This document shows positions 58,617 through 64,000 of a stretch of DNA of 64,000 bases, piece by piece (the first letter of the stretch is position 1; every line of letters begins with the position of its first letter). This DNA is from Pseudomonadota bacterium. Its GTDB lineage: Bacteria > Pseudomonadota > Alphaproteobacteria > Reyranellales > Reyranellaceae. The position numbers and the translations under genes were made by a program. Below the pieces are notes generated by a model, which made no database searches, was not told the DNA's origin, and was given only the letters and a program-made list of their open reading frames with translations. The stretch covers positions 1-64,000 of the forward strand of contig JAFEBU010000067.1 in NCBI GenBank assembly GCA_018242505.1. Reading direction: 5' to 3'.

Positions 58617-59570
58617 TCACGCCTTCGCCATCACGTCGCCGGCAAAGCGCTTCATCTCCTCCAGCATGGCCGCGACCGAAGCGCCGCCGAAACTGAGGTC
58701 GATGGCGCTGACGCCGATGGCCGCCAGCGCCTTGATGTCGCCGGCGATGGCGGCCGGCGGGCCCGAAAAGAGCCGCCGCTCCCCGTCGCCCGCCTTGTCC
58801 GGCAGCGCCGCGCCATAGCGCGGGAAACGAAAGGCAAGCCCGATCGATCGCGGGTCACGGCCGGCCTCGGTCGCGAGCTTGCGCAGTTTCCCGACGGCGG
58901 CCTCGAAACGCGCCAGGCTATCGAGCGGGAAGGCAGGATTGCTGCCGATCGGGTACCAGGCATCGCCAAGCCGCGCGGTGCGTCGCAGCGCCGGTCCCGA
59001 TTCGCCACCCACCCAGATCGGGATGCCGGCCTTCTGCGCCGGCTTGGGTGCGAAGACGATGTTGTCGAACCGCACGAACTCGCCCGAGAACCTGGGGTGC
59101 TCCTTGGTCCAGAGCTCGCGAAAGGCCGCGACGTATTCGTCGGTCACCTTGCCGCGCTTGCCGAAATCGGGCGCGCCGATCGCCTCGAACTCCTCCTTCA
59201 TCCAGCCCGCGCCGATGCCGAGTGTCACGCGTCCGCCCGACAGTACATCGATGGTGGCAAGTTGCTTGGCCGCCAGTACGGCCGGCCGGTGCGGCACGAC
59301 CATGACCGAGGTCACCAGCCGAAGTGTCGAAGTTCGGGCGGCAACGAAGGCCAGCTCGATCAGCTGCTCGTTGCGCTCGCCGTTGCCCGCGGTGCTGAAC
59401 TCGCCGGTGTCGCTGTAGGGATAGCGCGCCTCGATGTCGGTCGGGATCACCACATGGTCGCTGAAGGTGGCGTAGTGATAGCCCAGCGATTCGGCGCCGG
59501 TTGCCAGCCGGGTGAGGTTGTCGGCGCTCGCCAGAGGGCCAGCCGTGGGGGCGCTGAATCCGATCTGCAT
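58617..59570 (-). CDS. LLM-class F420/FMN-dependent oxidoreductase
   Basis: The 317-residue luciferase-like barrel protein opens MQIGFSAPTAGPLASADNLT and carries LGYHYATFSDHVVIP. It then has VTLGIGAGWMKEEFEAIG (about 136-153), PIWVGGESGPALRRTARLGD and a C-terminal GVSAIDLSFGG. These are the features of LLM oxidoreductases of the TIGR03619 type, usually F420- or FMN-dependent. Whether the organism makes F420 cannot be seen here. It ends 10 bases from the second RraA gene (convergent) and lies just downstream of the OsmC gene on the same strand. Confidence 0.85.
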   Translation of the reverse strand: MQIGFSAPTAGPLASADNLTRLATGAESLGYHYATFSDHVVIPTDIEARYPYSDTGEFSTAGNGERNEQLIELAFVAARTSTLRLVTSVMVVPHRPAVLAAKQLATIDVLSGGRVTLGIGAGWMKEEFEAIGAPDFGKRGKVTDEYVAAFRELWTKEHPRFSGEFVRFDNIVFAPKPAQKAGIPIWVGGESGPALRRTARLGDAWYPIGSNPAFPLDSLARFEAAVGKLRKLATEAGRDPRSIGLAFRFPRYGAALPDKAGDGERRLFSGPPAAIAGDIKALAAIGVSAIDLSFGGASVAAMLEEMKRFAGDVMAKA

Positions 59571-59580
59571 GGTGCCTCCT

Positions 59581-59967
59581 TCAGGCGAGCGTGGTGCGGA
59601 TCTCGAGGCCGCGCTTCAGAGTGAGCGTTACCGGCGTGCGCTCGGCGATCTCGGCCATGCGCTTCTTCTGTTCCTGGTCGACATTTCCCTCGATCCGCAG
59701 GCGGCGGTCGATGTGCTGGTCGTCGCCCTCGCGCACGAAATGGATGTCGGCGTGGACGGCCTCGACCGGCCATTTCTTGCGCTCGGCATACATGCGCAGG
59801 GTGATCACGGTGCAGGCGCCGAGCGCGGATACCAGCAGGTCGTAGGGCGCGGGTCCCGAGTCCTTGCCGCCAAGCTCCGGTCCTTCGTCAGCCTTGAGCC
59901 GGTGGTGGTCGGTCGCGATGGAGGTTTCATAGTTGGTCGTGCCGATGCTCGCCGTTGCATGCGCCAT
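59581..59967 (-). CDS. OsmC/Ohr-family protein with a single cysteine
   Basis: The 128-residue protein has the OsmC fold markers APYDLLVSALGACTVITLRM (about 40-59), with the first active-site Cys near 51, and RRLRIEGNVDQEQKKRMAEI. In catalytic OsmC/Ohr peroxidases a second Cys sits in the following helix (xxCPV); here it reads AERTPVTLTL, so the second Cys is Thr. It therefore probably does not act as a two-cysteine thiol peroxidase. It is 10 bases upstream of the LLM gene, probably in one transcript. Confidence 0.85.
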   Translation of the reverse strand: MAHATASIGTTNYETSIATDHHRLKADEGPELGGKDSGPAPYDLLVSALGACTVITLRMYAERKKWPVEAVHADIHFVREGDDQHIDRRLRIEGNVDQEQKKRMAEIAERTPVTLTLKRGLEIRTTLA

Positions 59968-60052
59968 GCTGATACCTTTCTTGCCGTCTGTCTTTTGCCG
60001 CCCAGTGTAGCGACCTCGCCGACCTCTCGCCGCTGTGCAACAGGGAACTGGA

Positions 60053-60093
60053 ACATTTCTAGAAAATGTCGTATTATCAGTAAATTATATAAT
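60053..60093 (+). promoter_or_regulatory. AT-rich promoter region with palindrome upstream of the GT-C-like gene
   Basis: ACATTT-CTAGA-AAATGT at 60053-60069 is a palindrome with perfect 6-bp arms. TATAAT at 60088-60093 is a consensus -10 box about 28 bases before the start codon. No good -35 is seen; the palindrome covers that position, so it could be an activator or repressor site. The stretch 60050-60110 is far more AT-rich than its surroundings. Confidence 0.4.
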
Positions 60094-60120
60094 ATTCTTT
60101 TAGTTATTTCGGAGCTTCTC

Positions 60121-61620
60121 ATGGCCGTCACATCCGGCCTTTCCCTCTCTCCCAACTTTCAGGTCAAACCGGCGCGCTCCCTTTGGACGCCGTCTTGGCC
60201 GCACCTGATGGGCATGGTGGCCTTCGTCTGGCTGGTCCTGATCAAGGGATTGCCCCTGCTGCGCGATCCGGACACCCACTGGCATATCACCGTCGGCAAC
60301 TGGATCCTGCAGCACGCCGCCGTCCCCCGAGTCGATACCTATTCCTACACCTTTACCGGGCACCCGTGGATCGCCAAGGAGTGGCTGTCGCAGGTCTTCC
60401 TGGCGACCGCTTACGATCTCGGCGGCTGGGGCGGCGTGGTGGTCCTGGCAGCCGCGGCCGTCGGAGTGACATTCGCCCTGCTGCTGCGCCTCCTGCTGCG
60501 CGACCTGACGCCCTTCCCGGCGGTCCTATTCACGGTCGCGGCGTTCGCCATGACGAGCATCCATCTTCTGGCGCGTCCGCATGTGCTCGCCTTTCCCTTC
60601 ATGTTGTGGTGGGTGGCGGGTCTGGTGCGCGCGGTCGAGGAGCGGCGGGCGCCGAAGCCGGTGCTGCTCATCGCCATGTTGCTATGGGCCAACCTTCACG
60701 GGGGATTCACCCTGGGCCTCTTGCTGACCGGCGCGATGGCTCTCGATGCGCTGGTAGGGGCCAGGGACGGGGCGGAGCGACGGACTCTGTTCATCGCCTG
60801 GACGAAGTTCGGTGTGGCCGCGTTCCTGGTGGCATGCGTGACGCCCTACGGGCCGGAGTCGATGCTGGTGACGTTCCGCATCTTCGGTCTTGGCGATGCA
60901 CTCTCCTTGATCTCGGAGTGGAAGTCGCCGAACTTCCAGGAGCTGCCTACGCAGGAACTCGTCCTGCTGATCGCGCTGTATGTCGCGTTTTCGCGTGGCC
61001 TCAAGCTGCCTCTGGTGCGCCTCCTGATCGTGATCGGGCTGACGCATCTCTTCCTGCGGTACGTGCGCAACGTGGAACTGCTGGCGATGCTGGTGCCGCT
61101 CGTGATCGCGCCTGTATTGGCGCGGCAATGGCCGTCGTTGCGGCCGAACGCCGAGGCGAGCGGCCGGCTCGCCGCGCTGGCACGGCCGGCGGGCCATGGG
61201 CTCGTCGCGCTCTGCGTCGCGCTGTCGGCTCTGCTGGTCGGGGGAATGGTGCACTCCGGTGTGATCACCGCGTTCGAGGCGACAACGCCCGCGGCGGCAC
61301 TCAAGTTCGCGCGCGAGGCCGGCCTTACCAAGGAGCGGGTGTTCAATCACTATGGGTATGGCGGGTATCTGATCGAATCGGGCATCCCGACCTTCATCGA
61401 TGGCCGCGGCGAGCTCTTCGGCGGCAAGTTCATCAAGCGCTACGTCGATGTTGCCTATTTGAACGGGAAGCCGCATCTCGAAGACGTTCTCAATGAATAC
61501 CACGTCAAGTGGACGCTGCTTTCAAAGGACCTGCCTGCCAACAAGCTCCTGGCGCACCTGCCTGGCTGGCACCTCGCCTACAGCGACGATCTGGCGATGA
61601 TCTTCGTGCGCGATCGCTAG
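60121..61620 (+). CDS. Polytopic membrane protein, GT-C glycosyltransferase-like
   Basis: The 499-residue protein has about ten hydrophobic helices. An early loop reads LLRDPDTHWHITVGNWILQH (about 38-57), containing an acidic D-P-D motif as in GT-C lipid-linked-sugar glycosyltransferases, followed by DTYSYTFTGHPWIAKEWLSQ. A C-terminal soluble part (about 390-499, with RVFNHYGYGGYLIESGIPTF and IDGRGELFGG) resembles the domain after the helices in such proteins. No specific family name can be given, and the sugar and acceptor are unknown. The ATG at 60121 has only a weak ribosome site (GGAG) and follows the AT-rich promoter region. Confidence 0.65.
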   Translation: MAVTSGLSLSPNFQVKPARSLWTPSWPHLMGMVAFVWLVLIKGLPLLRDPDTHWHITVGNWILQHAAVPRVDTYSYTFTGHPWIAKEWLSQVFLATAYDLGGWGGVVVLAAAAVGVTFALLLRLLLRDLTPFPAVLFTVAAFAMTSIHLLARPHVLAFPFMLWWVAGLVRAVEERRAPKPVLLIAMLLWANLHGGFTLGLLLTGAMALDALVGARDGAERRTLFIAWTKFGVAAFLVACVTPYGPESMLVTFRIFGLGDALSLISEWKSPNFQELPTQELVLLIALYVAFSRGLKLPLVRLLIVIGLTHLFLRYVRNVELLAMLVPLVIAPVLARQWPSLRPNAEASGRLAALARPAGHGLVALCVALSALLVGGMVHSGVITAFEATTPAAALKFAREAGLTKERVFNHYGYGGYLIESGIPTFIDGRGELFGGKFIKRYVDVAYLNGKPHLEDVLNEYHVKWTLLSKDLPANKLLAHLPGWHLAYSDDLAMIFVRDR

Positions 61621-62333
61621 TCCTTGAGCAGGATCCAGGTGCAGTGGCCGAGGGCGCAGAGGCGGCCGCTCTCGGTATAAAGGGCGCAGCCTGAATAGAG
61701 CTTGCGGCCTTCGGCACCGATTTTCCAGCCGACGACGGCGCAGCGTTCGCCCACCCGCGGTGGATCGATGACCCTGGCGGTCATGCGTCCGGTAAGGGCC
61801 GGGCGCCAGTCGTTCGGATCCTGCGCCGCCCATGCGCCGGGACAGTCGAGCGTTCCCCACACGAACTCCCGCTTGACGCGCCCGTCGCCGTTGGCGTGTG
61901 CGGCATGCGGGAGATAGCAGGAGAGCGAGCGTCCGGCCTCGGGGCCGTGCGTTCCGAGCACGCGCAGCCCGTCGCCGACCGCACGACCGCGACCGCACAC
62001 GATGCAATGGTGAAATTCACTGTCCTCGAAGCAACCGCCGTCGCGCTCGCGTTGCATCACGTCGGTCCAGTCTGTCGGCGGGGGCGGGGGCGACAAGTGA
62101 TCGACCGAACCCGGGCGCGCTTCGCAGATCAGGGTATCGCCGTCGCGAAGGTCCAGATTGCCGTTTGCCCTGTGCAACGTCAGCGGACGTTCGAGCGGGA
62201 TCGGCGCACGAAACGTCACCTCGACAGCGCTGTCGGGGTCGAAATGCCGGGCGAGCATGCCGCCGACATAGCCGCCGTTGCCGGAGAGGCGCGGCCCATT
62301 GAAGCGACGGTCAACGATCAGGGTATGGTTCAC
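61617..62333 (-). CDS. Hotdog/thioesterase-like hypothetical protein
   Basis: The 238-residue protein has an N-terminal FNGPRLSGNGGYVGGMLARH (about 11-30), which resembles acyl-CoA thioesterase-like double-hotdog proteins. A Cys-containing middle (CFEDSEFHHCIVCGRGRAV, about 114-132) and a C-terminal half with GTLDCPGAWAA and a closing GCALYTESGRLCALGHCTWI follow. It begins with GTG at 62333, with GGAGG 5 bases upstream; the longer upstream frame overlaps the divergent MFS region without homology. The CxxC spacing in the linker is unusual. Function unknown. Confidence 0.6.
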   Translation of the reverse strand: MNHTLIVDRRFNGPRLSGNGGYVGGMLARHFDPDSAVEVTFRAPIPLERPLTLHRANGNLDLRDGDTLICEARPGSVDHLSPPPPPTDWTDVMQRERDGGCFEDSEFHHCIVCGRGRAVGDGLRVLGTHGPEAGRSLSCYLPHAAHANGDGRVKREFVWGTLDCPGAWAAQDPNDWRPALTGRMTARVIDPPRVGERCAVVGWKIGAEGRKLYSGCALYTESGRLCALGHCTWILLKD

Positions 62334-62439
62334 GAAGTCCTCCGCGGCGCGGAACGTGGCGCGCTCACGCCGCAATTGCAAGCCTGCCGGCCGGCAAAGC
62401 GCTTGCGCAATCACTATCGTGCGGCCAAGGGTAACGTGG

Positions 62440-63651
62440 ATGAATCGGTTCGTGCCCTGGTCGCTGGTGGCGCTGTGCTTCGCCCTCGGCGTGGCCAGTC
62501 GATCGATCAACGATTCGTTCGTCGTTTTCGTGCCGTCGTTGCAGCAGGCCTTCGAGGCCAGCCGCAGTTCGGTGACTGTGATCTACAGCTTTGCCCTCCT
62601 GGTCGGGGGAACCGGTGCGCCGGTGGCCGGATGGATCGTCGATCGTTTCGGCTTGCGGACGCTCACGGTGGTCGGCATGTGCGCCGCGGCCATAGCCGCT
62701 GCCAGCGCGGCGCAGGCGATTCATCTCTGGCAACTCTATCTCGGTCTTGGCGCCGTCATGGGCTTCGGCGGCGCGTCGCTTTCGGGCGTGTTGAGTTCAT
62801 CGGTGATCGGCCGATGGTTTCCCGCGCATCGGCTGGGCGTGGCGCTCGCCGTCGCCTGGTCGGCGCCAGGTGTGGGCTCGATCGTCATCCTGCCGTTGGC
62901 CGAGCACATCATCGCGACCGAGGGATGGCGGCACGCCTACGTCGTTTTCGCCTGCATCAGCGCGGCGTTCATTCCGCTGCTGCTCGTGCTGCCGTGGCGT
63001 CGCATCGCCGCAGGAGCGCCCGGGCTTGCGCGTGCGCATGCATCGATGAGCACGGGAATGACGGTGCGGCAGGCGGTGCGCGAATGGCCGTTTTGGGCGC
63101 TCACTTTTTCTTTCGGCTTTACGTCGCTTGGCATCTTCGCCATCGCGCCGCAGGCCATGGTGTATCTGCTGGAGCGTGGAATGGAGGGCGGCTACGCGGC
63201 ACGCGCCCTCGCGGTCGCCGGAGTCCTGACGCCGCTCGGTATGGTCGGTTTCAGTTGGCTCTCCGACCGCGGCGGCCGCAAGCTTGCGGCCATTCTTGCC
63301 TATGCCTGTTCGATCGTTGGCGTGGGCATGCTGGCGCTGGTCCGTGGGCCCACAGACGATCTCTGGCTGTGGCTCTATGTGCTGCTGTTCGGCGGCAGCC
63401 AAGGCTCGCGCGGTCCGATGATCTCGACACTCGCGACCCTGCGCTATCGTGGCGCCAATTTTGGCCGCATCTATGGCCTCATCAGCACGGGCATGGGGCT
63501 GGGTGGCTTCCTCGGCGCCTGGATCGGCGGCCTGCTGCACGATCTCACCGGCGGCTATGCTGCGGTGATGATCTTCTCGGCTTGCGCTCTGGCGCTTGCG
63601 GCCACCTCGCTGGGGGCCGAGGCCGGAGCCCGCGAGCGGCTCAGCCACTGA
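62440..63651 (+). CDS. Major facilitator superfamily transporter
   Basis: The 403-residue protein has twelve predicted helices in two bundles. The first bundle has VALCFALGVASRSINDSFVV, GGTGAPVAGWIVDRFGLRTL (the MFS motif between helices 2 and 3), GLGAVMGFGGASLSGVLSSS and GRWFPAHRLGVALAVAWSAP. A central loop of about 30 residues follows near 195. The second bundle has FTSLGIFAIAPQAMVYLLER, VGFSWLSDRGGRKLAAILAY and GAWIGGLLHDLTGGYAAVMI. The GRWF...R.GLA pattern is typical of the monocarboxylate/oxalate-formate-like MFS group. Start at 62440. Substrate unknown. Divergent from the hotdog-like gene. Confidence 0.88.
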   Translation: MNRFVPWSLVALCFALGVASRSINDSFVVFVPSLQQAFEASRSSVTVIYSFALLVGGTGAPVAGWIVDRFGLRTLTVVGMCAAAIAAASAAQAIHLWQLYLGLGAVMGFGGASLSGVLSSSVIGRWFPAHRLGVALAVAWSAPGVGSIVILPLAEHIIATEGWRHAYVVFACISAAFIPLLLVLPWRRIAAGAPGLARAHASMSTGMTVRQAVREWPFWALTFSFGFTSLGIFAIAPQAMVYLLERGMEGGYAARALAVAGVLTPLGMVGFSWLSDRGGRKLAAILAYACSIVGVGMLALVRGPTDDLWLWLYVLLFGGSQGSRGPMISTLATLRYRGANFGRIYGLISTGMGLGGFLGAWIGGLLHDLTGGYAAVMIFSACALALAATSLGAEAGARERLSH

Positions 63652-63819
63652 GTGTCGCAAATAGCGACGATTCGGTGAACCTTGCGCGACATGTCGATGA
63701 CCTTGATATCGACATATTGTGTTTCCATAAAACTTTGCCACAATGCGCGCTATGCTCGAACGATCCTTTGATCGCCTCGACTTTCGGAGTAGTCCCAGCC
63801 AACGGCGGTGGAGCTAGCC

Positions 63820-64000
63820 GTGACGCCGGGCCTTGAGTCCTGCCACGCGCTGGTCCTCAACGCCGACTTTCGGCCGCTGTCGTATTTTCCCTTGTCGATC
63901 TGGTCCTGGCAGGATGCCGTGAAAGCGGTCTTCCTCGACCGTGTCAGCGTCGTTTCCGAGTACGACCGCAAGATCCACAGCCCGTCCTTCGAGATGCGGC
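63820..64000 (+). CDS. HNH endonuclease, N-terminal part (cut by window edge)
   Basis: The GTG at 63820, six bases after GGTGGAG, opens a frame that runs off the right edge: CHALVLNADFRPLSYFPLSI, WSWQDAVKAVFLDRVSVVSE, YDRKIHSPSFEMR. This opening matches the N-terminus of the widespread bacterial HNH endonuclease family (ALVLNADYRPLS..PLS...W.DAV..VF.....VV.EY). The HNH catalytic residues lie beyond the window. An in-frame GTG at 63808 is an alternative start. Confidence 0.85.
   Translation, partial: MTPGLESCHALVLNADFRPLSYFPLSIWSWQDAVKAVFLDRVSVVSEYDRKIHSPSFEMR

Overview
The window is GC-rich, with overlapping start/stop codons in most operons, and its gene families (short NAD-type 6-phosphogluconate dehydrogenase, DUF2585, fused LivH-LivM, TreS-maltokinase, LLM and TauD families) point to a chromosomal segment of an alphaproteobacterium. 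It is probably related to Rhizobiales or Rhodospirillales/Reyranella-like soil bacteria; I cannot fix the genus from sequence alone. I saw no tRNA, rRNA or CRISPR array.

Region 1 (1-26.3 kb) is a carbon-storage and sugar-phosphate island. An IS5-type transposase start is cut by the left edge and is followed by a DUF2585 membrane gene. A plus-strand operon then encodes most of the pentose phosphate pathway and glucose entry: tkt, gnd, zwf, a HAD phosphatase, rpe, pgl, rpiA and a polyphosphate-glucokinase-like ROK kinase. It meets tail to tail a seven-gene minus-strand operon, glgE > treS-mak > glgB > glgX > treZ > malQ > treY. Together these can turn trehalose into branched alpha-glucan (TreS, Mak, GlgE, GlgB) and glucan back into trehalose and glucose (GlgX, MalQ, TreY, TreZ). 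The free glucose could be phosphorylated by the glucokinase and enter the pentose phosphate genes. GlgE carries an extra N-terminal GH13-like domain whose catalytic positions look lost.

Region 2 (26.3-36.2 kb) is a patchwork: selD with a hairpin over its ribosome binding site, small hypothetical genes, a TauD-type dioxygenase, and three decayed genes (an MBL lactonase with a 16-bp triplication, a class II aldolase remnant, a MerR remnant). It ends with a three-PAS sensor histidine kinase convergent with a lone receiver protein.

Region 3 (36.2-46.5 kb) holds a MITE-like inverted-repeat element and a three-kinase envelope locus. Three paralogous Ser/Thr kinase-like proteins flank an O-antigen ligase/polymerase-like membrane protein and a decayed copy of it. 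One kinase keeps both catalytic aspartates. The other two, which carry extracytoplasmic peptidoglycan-binding-like repeats, have each lost a different one. All three are preceded by the same CTTTGTCAC motif. A tandem winged-helix regulator lies upstream. This is the part of the window most likely to be an undescribed system.

Region 4 (46.5-64 kb) contains a D-2-hydroxyacid dehydrogenase with a small winged-helix partner, an exported class II cyclic-nucleotide phosphodiesterase overlapping AMP nucleosidase, and a flavin reductase. A branched-chain amino-acid-type ABC transporter (livFG, fused livHM, binding protein) is divergent from two RraA-family genes. Then come an LLM oxidoreductase, an OsmC protein, a GT-C-like membrane protein behind an AT-rich promoter region, a hotdog-like protein, an MFS transporter, and the start of an HNH endonuclease cut by the right edge.
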